NCBI GenBank assembly: GCA_026018925.1
Contig: JAKSZU010000003.1
Coordinates: forward strand, 186,788,005-186,852,004
Direction of reading: 5' to 3'
Length of the DNA stretch: 64,000 bases
Source: Tupaia tana
Taxonomy: Eukaryota > Chordata > Mammalia > Scandentia > Tupaiidae
The position numbers were made by a program, and so were the translations under genes. Shown piece after piece: positions 10,051 to 20,974 of the stretch. The notes beneath the pieces were generated by a model that saw only the letters and a program-made list of their open reading frames with translations, ran no database searches and was not told the origin of the DNA. The first letter of the stretch is position 1. Every line of letters starts with the position of its first letter.

Positions 10051-10395
10051 ACTGAATAAGTGAGTGCATTTCTGCCTTCCTCTACACACACTCCTCAGGT
10101 CTATCCCTTTCATTTTGCTGTGGATATTTGATCCAGCTGCAAAAAGCTCCTGGTAGGGCCTCAACACTGAACCCTGAGGACTGGCTTGGGGTAGGTGGGA
10201 AAATTTAGGAACCAGAAATGGCACAAACCCCTGTCTGGCTTTATCTGATGTCCTATCTAGTCCCACACCTTTTTCCTGGGTCCTGGCTCTGGCCCCAGCC
10301 CCCTGTCATGGAATTTTGAAGATTTTGGTTTCATATCCCAAGACTGACTTCTCATCAATTCTGCTCAGCTCTTTGCCAAACAGGAAATAGGTCCC
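10051..10395. other. No recognised feature
   Basis: A 94-codon minus-strand frame (9982-10266) overlaps the LTR and has no recognisable domain. Confidence 0.45.
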
Positions 10396-10399
10396 ATAG

Positions 10400-10840
10400 A
10401 GCTCTGGTTTTTATACCTTATTATATGAGAATCACCAGGGAGTTTGTTAAAAGTACAGATTCCTGTGTCCTTCTCTCAGATAATCTGATCCAGTAGGTCC
10501 TGAGGTCCAGGAAACCGCATTTTTTGGTGGGTAAAGGTGTTTGTCTTAGGGCATGTGGGCTTGCCAGTGAGAGAGAGAGACAGAGAAAGTGAGAGGGAAA
10601 GTGAGAAATCACCCCTCCCCCCAGGGGAGATGGCCACACTGCAAACCCTTCTCCTCCATTCTCCCAGGATCTTGGGGAGACATACACATGCACATGTGCC
10701 TGGCGTGAGTTTCAAGCCACCAGGTCTGGGACTTGAACCATGTGGGAGTCCAGTGACGTAATTGCTATGCCATCTGCTGGCCCAGGAAACTGCGTTTTTA
10801 ACAAAGACTATAATGTTACAGGAGTCCCTGGATAACAGTG
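10400..10840 (+). mobile_element. hAT-like DNA transposon fragment with nested SINE
   Basis: 'gagaatcaccagggagtttg' and 'cagataatctgatccagtag' match the mammalian non-autonomous hAT-Charlie style. The SINE at 10526-10783 interrupts it. Exact family not assigned. Confidence 0.5.
10526..10783 (-). mobile_element. tRNA SINE-L
   Basis: Antisense copy. TSD 'aggaaaccgcattttt' at 10509-10524 and 'aggaaactgcgttttt' at 10784-10799 (two mismatches). Confidence 0.9.
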
Positions 10841-11116
10841 AAAAGCTCTGCTGCAGGGTGTTGAGCCTGGGTAACACCCACCTTGTACTGGGTCAACCTA
10901 AGTGTCCTTGGAAACATGATGGTTTATGAGGCAGGCCTTGCCTAAGGGCCAGGGTCTTTGTGACCATTAGAGGACACAGCTGGGCCAGGTCCTGTGCACT
11001 GACCTTGAGGGACTTTCCACACCACATCAAACATTAAAACACACACACTCATAGACAGTGTTAAAGATACTTCTTGCTCTAGAAAATTTGAAGAATTTTA
11101 TACTTTTTAGCTTTTT
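10841..11116. other. No recognised feature
   Basis: Unique-looking sequence with a short AC stretch near 11040. Confidence 0.4.
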
Positions 11117-11132
11117 AAAAAGAAATGATCCA

Positions 11133-11319
11133 GGGGGACCAGCAGGGGCGTGGTGGGTAAGATTCTGGACACTCCCACATGGCAGACCATGGTTCGAGTC
11201 CCAGACCTGGCAACTTGCTTTCTCACTCTTTCTCTCTCTTGCTCTCTCTCTTTCTCTCTCTGGTCAAATTAAAATAAATGAATGAATAAATAAAATTAAA
11301 TAAATAATTATAATTTTTA
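11133..11319 (+). mobile_element. tRNA SINE-S
   Basis: Head 'gggggaccagcaggggcgtg', CT-rich body and TAAA-rich tail. TSD 'aaaagaaatgatcca' ends at 11132 and again at 11334. Confidence 0.92.
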
Positions 11320-11334
11320 AAAAAGAAATGATCC

Positions 11335-12085
11335 ATATTGTCCTTATTAGCATGTACAAATACTATTATTAATATAACTATATTTATTATATGTTGTATA
11401 AATATAACAGTATAATTAATTATTATTGCTATATTATGGGTACTTAATTAACATTTATTAATTTCAATTTAGAAATTTTTTGTCCCTTGGAGCCAATAAG
11501 TTTTAATTCAGGTTTCATATATTTTCCTCAGGCCCTTAAAATGCTAGCAAGTTCTGGGCATGATACCCATAAAGTAGCATGGTGCCACCTGAGGCAGTTT
11601 GTCCACAGCCATACAGGGCAGGAAGGGAGGTGTCTGGATGTGGGGAGCATGGGGTGTGGGTTGGGAGACCCCATGTTGCCATATGAGCTCTTGGGAGTCA
11701 TCCTGACATGCTGTGGTAGTGAGCACAGCAGTGTTGGGCTCAGCATGGCAGATGTCCATCTGCCACCTGGGCACTAAATATAGCCCATAAACAAAGCCCT
11801 CTCTGCCTGGAACCTGCAGAGTTGGCTTAATTGGCTGGGATTGCCACAGAGAGAAGCTCTGTTAAAGTGAATCAAAAACAGGTTTCTCCCCATAATTCTA
11901 GGATGCCAAAGTTCAAAATAAGACATTGGATTTTTCCTGCTAACAACACAACACTGCTGCCCTTAGACACTGATAAATCCTTCAGCTTCCTGCTTTAGGT
12001 GTTAGCATAGATGTCCGGAGAGTACTTGTTTTCCCCAATGACCAAAGGTTGTAGGACCTCCCTCTACCCCCCAACCCCTCACAGT
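11335..12085. other. No recognised feature
   Basis: A/T-rich to 11480, then unique. Frames at 11487-11777 (+) and 11528-11774 (-) overlap each other on opposite strands and match no family I know. Confidence 0.45.
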
Positions 12086-12089
12086 GTTC

Positions 12090-12755
12090 TGTGTCTCTTA
12101 GGGATATGGACTGAAAGTTGTGTTACCCAAAAGGACAAATATGTTAAAGCCCTAACTTCCAGAGTGGCTATATTTGGAGATGAGGACTCTAAGTAATAAT
12201 GAATTAAATGAGACTATTAGAGTAAGACCCTATGGGCCAGCAGGTGGTGTGGTGGTTAAGGCACTGGACTCTTACATGGTCTACTGTGGTTTGAGTCCTG
12301 GACCTGGTTGCTTGAAAGTTATGCCAGCATATGTGAGTATGAGCCCAAAATCCTAGGAGGAGATTAAAGAAGGGATTGTGGTGTGGCCATCCCCTCTGGG
12401 GAGTGATTTCTCTTTTTCCTTTTCACTGCCCTTCTCTAACTCTCTCCAGTGAGTGCACACTGCCCTATGCAAAAACCTTAAAAAAATTTGATCTGATAGG
12501 ATTAGAGTCTTTATAAGAAGAGATCAGAGAGCTTGCTCTGTCTCCTTATTCACACAAGAGGTCATATGAACACATAATGAGATGGTAGCTGCCTACAAAC
12601 GAAGAGAAGAGGCCTCAGAATAAAAACTACCTTGCTAGTACCTTGATTGTGGTCTTTTAGCCTCCAGAACTGTCAGAAAGGAATTTTTGTTGTTCAAACC
12701 ACCCAGCCTGTGGTATTTTGTTAAAGCAGCCTGAGCTGACTAATCCATTTAGTAT
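12090..12755 (+). mobile_element. MLT1-like LTR with nested SINE
   Basis: 'gatatggactgaaagttgtg', 'tttataagaagagatcagag', 'tagcctccagaactgtcaga' and 'gtggtattttgttaaagcag' are the usual MLT1 landmarks. The SINE at 12234-12486 interrupts it. Confidence 0.78.
12234..12486 (+). mobile_element. tRNA SINE-L, diverged
   Basis: 'gggccagcaggtggtgtggt' to 'ccctatgcaaaaacc' and a poly(A). Nested in an MLT1-like LTR. Confidence 0.85.
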
Positions 12756-12759
12756 CTTG

Positions 12760-13340
12760 CTTCTCTAATCTATGCACCAGCATCACCAAACCCAACTCCA
12801 GCCTTACCTGAGCAGAGCCTACACTGTAACAAGATGCCTAGTGATTCTGAAACACTGCTTAGAATAAGATGTTGGACCCCTGGGAGGGTCTGACTGGGCT
12901 AACAGTCATCTACCCTTCAGTGTAAATCAGGGAGCCTAAGCTGAGGCTACTGAATACGTCAGGCAAGGAAAGGAGAACACTGTGAAACTAAAAACAGCTC
13001 CTGGCCTCTTACTTTTGCTAAAAAGGAATCTCATTTCATTCTATTTGTAGGTAGTCTGATCCAGAGCCCTGAACTCACCTGACCTGGCTATATGTATATG
13101 GTGAAAGGAGGGGAGTCTTTAATCTTCAATTGATACAAGGATACGATTTGTCCCAAAGGCCTCTGTAGTGATGTTTACAGTGCACACCCTGCCTTGTTGA
13201 AGAACTGAAGAACTGATGATAGATGTAGGCTTCTCTGCCATTTTTTATGACCTCCACATGTCCTGAGTAACTGTTGGCTTGGAGCTATTTAATCTCATAT
13301 ATGAACTCTAATCAACTAGTAATGGCCACCTAGAATGCTA
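12760..13340. other. No recognised feature
   Basis: Unique-looking; no frame over 60 codons. Confidence 0.4.
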
Positions 13341-13355
13341 TGCTGAAAAAGATTA

Positions 13356-13533
13356 TTTTTTTCTTTTAAAGTATTATTTATTTAATTTAATTAATTAATT
13401 TTTTTTTTAATTTGACCAGAGAAAGACACAGAGAGAGAAAGTGAGAAAGCAAGTCACCAGGTCCAGGACTTGAACAGTAGTTGGCCATGTGGGAGTGTCC
13501 AGTGCCTTAACCACCATGCCACCTGCTGGCCCC
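13356..13533 (-). mobile_element. tRNA SINE-S
   Basis: Antisense. The flanks repeat 'tgctgaaaaagatta' (13341-13355) and 'tgttgagaaagattc' (13534-13548). Confidence 0.88.
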
Positions 13534-13549
13534 TGTTGAGAAAGATTCA

Positions 13550-14085
13550 AAGGCCTCCTCTGATATCAGTGCAAATAAAAGCCTGATATATTAGTGATAT
13601 CTGCAAAGAGCATGCAATGAGAAGGACTATCGGATATTTGTTAATTCTACTCTAATTTGTGTTACAATTAATAGATGAAATAATTAACTAAGTGATTAGG
13701 TCTGGTTCTGCTTATACTGCTATGATCACTATTTGTATAAATAAAATTACATTTTATTTACAAAAATTTACATTTTATTACACAAATAAAATTTACATTG
13801 TGTAAATAAAAGTCCGATTTTACTTATAAGGGAAAAATAAGGAAGACTAACTAGAGACAATTTTGGAAAATTTTTAACCAAACCAGATTACCATAATTCA
13901 CTGATTCCAATTTCTTTTTGTTGTTGTTTTTACAGTGTAACAACTCTGAAATCGAAGTGTGTCTAATATCATCCCTGTCATACAGGTGGCAGTCAGGATG
14001 TAGCTGCCATCTCCTACCCATACACATCAGCACTAACTGAAATTGTCAGCAACTTGGAAGAAATCCTGGAGTCAACGGCAGGATA
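13550..14085. other. No recognised feature
   Basis: A/T-rich sequence with internal 'aaataaaattacattttatt' style short repeats at 13735-13810. Confidence 0.4.
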
Positions 14086-14089
14086 CTGG

Positions 14090-14643
14090 TTTTCTATTTT
14101 TATTATATTTAAAATTTGCTATAGGGCACACACGTGCTCTGGCTGGGGAGAGATAGAAAGGGTGCAGTGAGAAAGCAACTCCCTCGGGACCAGCAGTTAG
14201 CGTAATGGCTATGTCGCTGGACTCCCACGTAGTCGACCGCAGTTCAAGTCCTGGACCCGCTGGCTTAAAACTCACGCCAGGTGCATATGCATACGTGCCC
14301 AAGATCCCGAGAGGAAAATGGAGGAGAAAGGATTGCGGTGTGGTCATTCCCCCTGGGGGATGATTTCTCACTTTCTGTCTCTTTGTCTCTCTCTGTCTCT
14401 CTGGCAAGCGTACATGCCCTGTAGCAAAAACCTCTAAAAAAAAAAAAAAAAAAGAAAAGAAAGAAAGAAAGCAACCTCAAAGGGGATGGCCACATAATCC
14501 CTTCTCCTCCATTTTCCTTTTGGGGTTTGGTCATGCATGTCCATGCACCCAGGTGTTTCTCAAATTGCAGGGTTTAGGACTCAAACCATATCGTAGACCA
14601 TGTGGGATCCAACAGCTTTAATTACCATGCCACTGGCTGGCTC
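14090..14643 (-). mobile_element. tRNA SINE-L split by an opposite-strand SINE
   Basis: Antisense halves at 14090-14185 and about 14470-14643 are parts of one older SINE-L ('tttgctatagggcacacacg' ... 'ccactggctggctc'). A younger plus-strand SINE-L sits between them. Confidence 0.82.
14186..14458 (+). mobile_element. tRNA SINE-L nested in an inverted SINE
   Basis: Near-consensus head 'gggaccagcagttagcgtaa'. The flanks repeat 'gaaagcaactccctc' and 'gaaagcaacctc'. It inserted into an older antisense copy of the same family. Confidence 0.9.
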
Positions 14644-14659
14644 TGGTAGGGTCCTTGTT

Positions 14660-14912
14660 TAAGACATGTGGGCAATGGCGTGGTGGTTTAAGTGATAGAT
14701 TCCACATGACTGACTCCCCAGTTCAAGTCCCAGACCTGGTGGCTTGAGAAACACACTGGGCACATGAGCATGCCCAAAATCCTGAAGGGAGGGAAAAAGG
14801 CAGAAAAGGGATTTCAGTGTGACATTCCCCTCAGGGGTATTTTCTTCACCTCTTCCCAACTTTGGGCAAGCACATGCACCCTCTAGCAAATTAAAGAAAA
14901 AAAAAAAAAAAA
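14660..14912 (+). mobile_element. tRNA SINE-L, diverged
   Basis: 'caatggcgtggtggtttaag' to 'cctctagcaaattaaag' plus poly(A). Confidence 0.78.
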
Positions 14913-15009
14913 GAAATGTTATATCATCAAACTAGCATTCTTTGAAAGCATGGGCAAAAATGTTGTTTGGAAAAATAACATCAATAGAGATCAAAATATG
15001 ATTCAGAAG

Positions 15010-15571
15010 TGGCCAGCAGGTGGCATGGTGGTTAAGGTACTGGATTCCCCTGTGGCTGACCACAGTTCAAGTCCCAGACCTGGCAGCTTGAAAATCTTGC
15101 TGACACTGGATTCCCATGTAGTCGACTACAGTTTGAGTCCTGGACCCAGCAGCCTGAAACTCACACCAAGTACCTATGTATGTGTGCCGAAGATCCCAAG
15201 AAGAAAATGGAGAAGGGGTTGTAACATGGTCATCCCCCCTGGGAGGGGGTGATTTCTCACTTTCTGTCTCTCTCTGTTTCTCTGGTGAACACACGTGCCC
15301 TATAGCAAAAATATCTCTAAAAAGAAAAGAAAAAAAAGGAAAAGAAAAGAAAAGAAGAGAAGAGAAAAGAAAAGAAGAAAGATAGATAGATCTTTCTGGA
15401 CACATATGTTTGCATGCCCAAAACTCTAAGAGGAGAATGGAGGAGAAGGGACTGTGGCATGGCCATTCCCCCCAGGGAGTAATTTTTCACTTTCCCTTTC
15501 TGTCTCTCTCTCTGACTCTGTCTCTCTCTGGCAAATGCACACACCCTATGCCAACAAAAAAGAAAGAAAAA

Positions 15572-15602
<31 letters not shown>
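15010..15602 (+). mobile_element. Composite SINE of three fused units
   Basis: Unit 1 is a SINE head (15010-15104). Unit 2 starts part-way into a head and runs through a full SINE-L body (15105-15325). Unit 3 is a 5'-truncated SINE-L body (about 15393-15560). AAAAG-type runs separate or end the units. One TSD encloses all: 'atgattcagaag' just before 15010 and 'ataattcagaag' ending at 15614. No inner TSD is evident. Confidence 0.75.
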
Positions 15603-15605
<3 letters not shown>

Positions 15606-15775
15606 ATTCAGAAGAGACAGATTCTGAATGTGAAGAAATTTTAGGACTACTTAGCTAATTTGCTTTGTTTATACATTTTATGTGTACGTCCAAGTGTCAC
15701 AGATGATAGACTTTTACGTCTATATAAGTCTAAAGTAATTTATTCGAGTATTAATTAATTAAAATTTTAGGTGGT

Positions 15776-15937
15776 GGGGCCAGCTAATAGTGTGGTGATT
15801 AAAGATGCTGGACTCCTACATGGCTGAGCACAGTTTGAGATCCAGATCTGGTGACTTACTCTCTCTCTTTCTTTCTGCCTCTCTCTGGTGAGTATTCATG
15901 ACCTATAGAAAATTTTTAAAATACATAACAATAATAA
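15776..15937 (+). mobile_element. tRNA SINE-S
   Basis: 'ggggccagctaatagtgtgg' then CT-rich, ending 'gacctatagaaaatttt'. The A/T-rich flanks share 'aattaatt'. Confidence 0.8.
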
Positions 15938-16084
15938 TTAATTAATCGAAATCTTTTAAATGATAAGAAAGCATCCTGTAGTGGTTTAATTGGCAGTAGT
16001 TGTTTTCTTTCCTAATAGCACACAAAATAACAGTGGCCCTTACAATCAATGACATCTTAGATTAAGTGAAAAATAGGTATGAGA

Positions 16085-16340
16085 GGGACCAGCAGTTAGC
16101 AAAATGGCTATGTTGCTGGACTCCCACGTTGTCGACCGCAGTTTGCGCACCCTGGACCGGATGGCTTAAACTCATGCCGGGTACCTGTGTGTGTGTGCCC
16201 AAGATCCCGAGAGGAGAATGGAGGAGAAGGGATTGAAGCGTGGCCATCCCCTCTGGGGTTGATTTCTTGCTTTCTGTGTCTCTGTCTCTCTCTGTCTGTC
16301 TGGTGAGCGCACGCGCCCTATAGCAAAAAAAAAAAAAAAA
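16085..16340 (+). mobile_element. tRNA SINE-L
   Basis: Near-consensus. TSD 'aaaataggtatgaga' at 16070-16084 and immediately after the poly(A), ending at 16351. Confidence 0.92.
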
Positions 16341-16379
16341 TAGGTATGAGAAAGCAAAACAATGAAAACATTGTACTAC

Positions 16380-17110
16380 AAGAGCATACCAGATTCATTC
16401 ATTGAGTTACTCAACTATTAATGTTTATAGAACATTTAGTACATATCACGTACTGTTCTATATGCAGAAAATGTGTCAGTAAAAGAAAATAACAATTCTT
16501 GCCTTTGTGGGGGCTTACATTCAGGCAAGAGACAGAAAGAGATCACTCTGGCTGCTGAAGAGAGAATAAGCACTGGGTGGGTACTAGAATCCAGGCCACC
16601 ATAGAAGTTATTTTGTACCCAGGAGAAAGAGACATAATGGGCCAGGGGAGGTTGTTGGAGGAGCTGCTTGGATTTGAGATATATTTGAAGGCAGAGTTGA
16701 AGGACTTGATAAAGTGGACATAAAAAGAGAAGTCAGGCCTTGAAGAGTTTTAACTTGAGCTAGGGAAAGAACGGAGCTGCTATTTATTGAGTGGGAAACA
16801 CTATAGGAATAGTTTCAGGGAGAATCAGGGATTTGCATTCAGAAATGTTAAGTTCAAAATGCAGATTAAGTTTCCAAGCAGAGTCATTGGATGGACAGAT
16901 GCTACATGAGTCTGGAGTTCAGGGGAGATGGCCAAGCTAGAGATACAAATACCATATACCATCAATACAAAACTAGTATCAAAACTGTGAAACTAGATGA
17001 AATCAGTTTGGAAGAGAGAAGGGAAAATGTATCAGATAGAACAGGTTAGGAAGCCATGATACAGAGGAGGGGAGGAAGAGGCAGAGAAGGAGGCTGAGAA
17101 AAAATAGGCA
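16380..17110 (-). mobile_element. L2 LINE fragment
   Basis: Antisense L2: 'attcattcattgagttactc', 'gggggcttacattcaggcaa', 'agatcactctggctgctgaa' and 'tgagtctggagttcaggg'. No surviving frame. Confidence 0.65.
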
Positions 17111-17366
17111 GAGATATAAGTGAGAGAGAAGGGTCTTTCCTATAGTGGTTCCAAAGAGTAGAGATCTGTGGACCAGAACAGAAACCCCAGAAATAGACCC
17201 AAATAATTATAGGAATTCAGTGTACAGTAAAGTTAGCATTTCAAACCAGATAGAAACAAGGGACTATTTATTAAATGGGCTTGCCCTTGAAAAGAAGGAC
17301 CAACATAAATTTAAAATATGTTCAGTATCTATATATATAAATAAATTTTAAAAACATGTACTAGAT

Positions 17367-17580
17367 GGGGCTAGCCAGTAGTACAGTGATAATGAGCTAC
17401 TCAGTGATGCTGGATCCCCATGGAGGATTGCAATTCCCTGGTTGATTTGTACATGCCAGGCAAGTGAGTGTGCCCATGATTCTGGTTGACTGGGAAGTCT
17501 GGGGAGGGGATTGCAGCATGAAATCCTGTTGAGGTGCTTGCCTCCCCATCCTCTCCCAACAAATGAAAGAAATAAAAACT
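17367..17580 (+). mobile_element. Old tRNA SINE (SINE-C-like)
   Basis: 'gggctagccagtagtacagt' then a body with 'ggggattgcagcatg' and an A-rich end. Diverged. Confidence 0.65.
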
Positions 17581-17695
17581 TTTTTAAAAGTGCTAGAATA
17601 AATTGTAGGTAAATCATTTTTTTTAATAATCCTTTATAGGTAAAAACAAAAACTATAAAGTTATAAAATAAAAGATTGATAAATGTGACTAAGTA

Positions 17696-18035
17696 GGCGG
17701 CACAGTGGCACAGTGATAAAATTCTGCACTGAAGCCTGATCCACATGGGAAGGCTCATTCAACAGAGTGAAAAGACAACCTGCAGAATGGGAAAATATAT
17801 TTGCAAACTATACATCTGATAAGGAGTTAATATTTAAACTATACAGGGAACTCAACTCCAGGATCATATCCAGAGACCTCTCTGAGTATGCCAGGCACAT
17901 GCATGGCCATGATCTGAGGATGACTGAGACTGGCTATGGATTACAGTGTCAAGAACTGTTGGAAGTACTATCTCTCTGTCTTTGTCTCTTTATCTCTCTG
18001 TCTCACTTACTCATGGAAGAAAAAAATAAACTTTA
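17696..18035 (+). mobile_element. SINE-C with an internal L1 patch
   Basis: SINE-C head 'ggcggcacagtggcacagtg' (17698-17760) is followed by about 105 bases of L1 ORF2 (17761-17865), then the rest of the SINE ('gagacctctctgagtatgcc' onward). The whole-SINE order is known from the uninterrupted SINE-C at 60158-60394. Confidence 0.7.
17761..17865 (+). mobile_element. L1 ORF2 fragment inside a SINE
   Basis: 'aacctgcagaatgggaaaat' to 'ttaatatttaaactatacag'. It matches the younger L1 at about 21318-21410 closely, so it is a separate copy of that L1 type and not part of the surrounding old L1. Confidence 0.7.
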
Positions 18036-18049
18036 TAAAATGACTACAT

Positions 18050-18219
18050 AGAGCTGGCAGATGGTGTGGTGGTTAAGATGGCTGGACTACCACATGGTCA
18101 ACCGTGGTTCAAGTCCCAGACCTAGCAGCTTGCTTTCTCACTTTCCTTTTCTCTCTCTCTATTCATCTTCAAAAAAATAAAAAATAAAATAATGACAATG
18201 AATAAAATTTTTTTAAAGT
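18050..18219 (+). mobile_element. tRNA SINE-S
   Basis: 'ctggcagatggtgtggtggt', CT-rich body, AATAAA-rich tail. 'tgactacata' / 'taactacata' flank it. Confidence 0.85.
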
Positions 18220-18362
18220 AACTACATAATAAAGACTATATCCATGACAAAACCTACCTCCAAAAAAGTCAAAAGACAAGTAGCAAATTTGGAAAAATAT
18301 TTACTACTCATATATAGTTAGTTGTCATCATATTTAGATATCCTAAATAAATAATGACAATG

Positions 18363-18620
18363 GGACCAGCAGTTAGTGTAATGGCTATGTCGCTGGACTC
18401 CCATGTAGTCGACCGCGGTTCGCATCCAGACCCGGTGGCTTAAAACTCACGCCGGGCGCGTGTGCGTGCGTGCCCAAGATCCCAAGAGGAGAACGGAGGA
18501 GAAGGGATTGCGGCATGGCCATCCCCCCTGGGGGGTGATTTCTCGCTTTCTATCTCTCTGTCTCTCTGCCTGTCTGGTGAGCGCACACGCCCTATAGCAT
18601 AAACGTCTCCAAAAAAAAAT
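18363..18620 (+). mobile_element. tRNA SINE-L, young
   Basis: Near-consensus. TSD 'aataatgacaatg' ends at 18362 and is repeated at 18624-18636. Confidence 0.92.
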
Positions 18621-18829
18621 AATAATAATGACAATGATAATAACAATAACAAAACAGTAAAAATCCAATAGAAACATGGGCAAAGATTGTACACTAACTA
18701 CTCAAGGAAAGAAATACAACTGGCTTTTAAGCTTCTGAAAAGATATTCAAATTCAGTCAAAATAAGAGAAATGCAAATTCAAACTATGTAAGAGAACAAA
18801 TTTCACCAACTGAGTTACTTCTCTTTTTA

Positions 18830-19110
18830 AAAAAAAATATATATATATATTTATTTATTTTTAGTTTTGCCATAGTGTGCCTATGCTCAATGGGGGGAAA
18901 GAAAGAGAAGTAAAGTGAGAAATCACTTCCCCTGCTGGGGATGGCCATGCTGCAATCCCTTCTCTTCCTTTCAGGAACTTGGACACCCATGTACATGCAC
19001 CTAGTGTGTTTTTTTTTTTTTTTGGTTTTTTCAAGCTACCCAGTCTGGGACTTGAACTGCAGAGTTGGCCATGTGGAATCTAACTGTTTTAACCACCTTG
19101 CCACCAGCCT
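18830..19110 (-). mobile_element. tRNA SINE-L, diverged
   Basis: Antisense, 'gccatagtgtgcctatgctc' to 'cttgccaccagcc'. Confidence 0.75.
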
Positions 19111-19255
19111 CTACTTGATTATTTTTTTAAAAAATTTTTAGAGAGTTTGTTATAAAATCTCATCACTCGCCGGAGAGACAGAGAGCAAGAAATTACTCCC
19201 CCCAAGGGGGGATGGCCACACCTCAATTCATTCTTCATTCTCCTCCCGAGACTTT

Positions 19256-19290
<35 letters not shown>

Positions 19291-19379
19291 TGAGTTTCAA
19301 GCTGCCGGGTCTGGGACTAGAATGACAGCCAGCCACGTGGAAGTTCAGCATCTTAGCCCCTATGCTACCTGCTGGCCCT
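19111..19379 (-). mobile_element. tRNA SINE-L with internal (CA)n
   Basis: Antisense copy in tandem with the previous. The 'gcacacgcac' segment has expanded to a CA run (about 19259-19287). Confidence 0.78.
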
Positions 19380-19516
19380 ATTTTTTAAAAGTTTTATGAA
19401 ACACTCTGTTAAGGAGGGTATGTCCTCTCTTTCAATACAGGTGGGAGTATATGTAGATTGGTAAAACCATTATGGATGGCAATTTGGGCAACACTATTAA
19501 AATTACAAATGCAGCA

Positions 19517-19856
19517 GGACCAGCAGATGCCATAATGGCTATATCACTGAACTTCTATGTAGTCAACTGTGGTTCAAGTCCCAGACCCAGCAGCTTAAAA
19601 CTCACACTGGGCGTGTATACATGCCAACCCAAAATCCTGAGAGGAATATAGAGGAAAAGGGATTGTGGCATGGCCCCCTCCTCTCCAGGGGGTGATTTCT
19701 CACTTTCTGTCTGTCTTTCTCTGTCTCCAGTGAGTACACATGCCCTATAGCAAAAATCTCCCCCGAGGCTGGCAGCTGGCGTGGTGGTTAATGACACTGG
19801 ACTCCCACATGGCCGACTGCAGTTTGAGTCCTGGACCTGGCAGCTTGCTTTCTCAG

Positions 19857-19898
<42 letters not shown>

Positions 19899-20021
19899 CT
19901 CTCTCTCTCAAACACACACACACACACTCTGTCCCTGTCTGTCAAATTTAAATAAGTAAATAAAGTTAAATAAAGTAATTTTTTTAAAATCCCTGGTTCC
20001 TTCAAAAAAAAAAAAAGAAAT
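19517..20021 (+). mobile_element. SINE-L plus SINE-S pair within one TSD
   Basis: SINE-L (19517-19766) and SINE-S (about 19767-20010) lie head to tail. The outer TSD '(t/c)acaaatgcagca' is at 19504-19516 and 20022-20034. The SINE-S probably inserted in the tail of the SINE-L, but an obvious inner TSD is lacking. A (TC)n/(CA)n stretch occupies 19860-19928. Confidence 0.82.
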
Positions 20022-20204
20022 CACAAATGCAGCAATCTCTATCGAAAAGCCAATAACATTTTTCACAGAAACAGAAAAAAATTCTAAAATTTATATGGAA
20101 CCACAGATGAACTGAATCTCAAATAATCACAAAGCAATAGGGCTTGAGACAAAAGGAACAAAGCTGGGGGGATGGTCATCACATTACCTGACTTTAAAGC
20201 GATA

Positions 20205-20420
20205 TACTACTGCACATTACCTGACTGTCCCAGCCACGGTGTAAACAGGTAGCACCACCACTTCAGAGGCTGAAATCTCTGTGAGAGACCAGAGTTAGTT
20301 TGCTGGGCCAGTGAGAACAAGCTGAGCATTTTGCATGTGCCTGTAATCCTAGCTAATGGGAAGCTGGGGCAGGAGGATCATGACACAGTGACACTTTGTC
20401 AAGAATACCTTTATATTTCT
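20205..20420 (+). mobile_element. tRNA-7SL hybrid SINE (Tu-I-like)
   Basis: A diverged tRNA-like head is followed by an Alu-like stretch 'tgcctgtaatcctagctaat' and 'ggggcaggaggatcatgaca'. The second part is the conserved 7SL-derived motif shared with primate Alu and rodent B1. It is 7SL monomeric and inserted in the L1. Confidence 0.7.
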
Positions 20421-20564
20421 CCCTTCCTCTCTTTCTCTTTACCATTCCCTCTTCAATAAATCTATAGTAACCTAAATAGTATGGACTGGCATAAAAATGA
20501 ACACAAACCAATAGGACAGAATAGAAAGTCCAGAAATAAATCTACATACTTATGGTTAACTGCT

Positions 20565-20826
20565 TTTTTTTTTCAAGAATTATTTAGTTATATTTATTTA
20601 TTCATTTATTTGTTTAAATTTTATTTAACTTATTTATTAAGAATTGTTTATTTAACTTTATTTTGTTTTTATTATTATATTTTTAAATTTGACCAGAGAG
20701 GAACAGAGCGAGAGAGAGAAGGAGAGAGAGGGAAAGTGAGAAAGCAAGCCACCAGGTCTGAGACTCAAACCGCGGTCGGCAATGTGGGAGTTCAGCGCCC
20801 TCAACCACTACACCAACTGCCGGCCC
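20565..20826 (-). mobile_element. tRNA SINE-S
   Basis: Antisense with a long A/T-rich tail (20565-20685) and head end 'caactgccggcccc'. Confidence 0.85.
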
Positions 20827-20833
20827 CTATTTG

Positions 20834-20974
20834 GTTACTTTTTAATTTGACCAGAGAGGGACAGAGAGAGGGAGAGAGAAAGTGAGAAAGCAAGCCACCA
20901 GGTCTGGGACTTGAACTGTAGTTGACCATGTGAGAGTGTCAAGTGCCTTAACCACCATGCCACCTACTGGTCCC
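20834..20974 (-). mobile_element. tRNA SINE-S
   Basis: Antisense short form in tandem, ending 'acctactggtccc'. L1 sequence ('cagtcaactgatttttgaca') resumes after it. Confidence 0.85.

Larger units (their letters stand above)
17145..20035 (+). mobile_element. Old L1 LINE, ORF2 part, left of the nested L1
   Basis: L1 ORF2-like pieces in order: 17155-17365 ('agaaatagacccaaataatt'), 17590-17695 ending 'gattgataaatgtgact', 18220-18362, 18640-18825, and 19395-19516 ('tgggagtatatgtagattgg'). The reverse transcriptase region and its 3' part are broken by SINEs at 17367, 17696, 18050, 18363, 18830, 19111 and 19517. The remainder appears beyond the nested L1, near 23160-23300. Confidence 0.65.
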
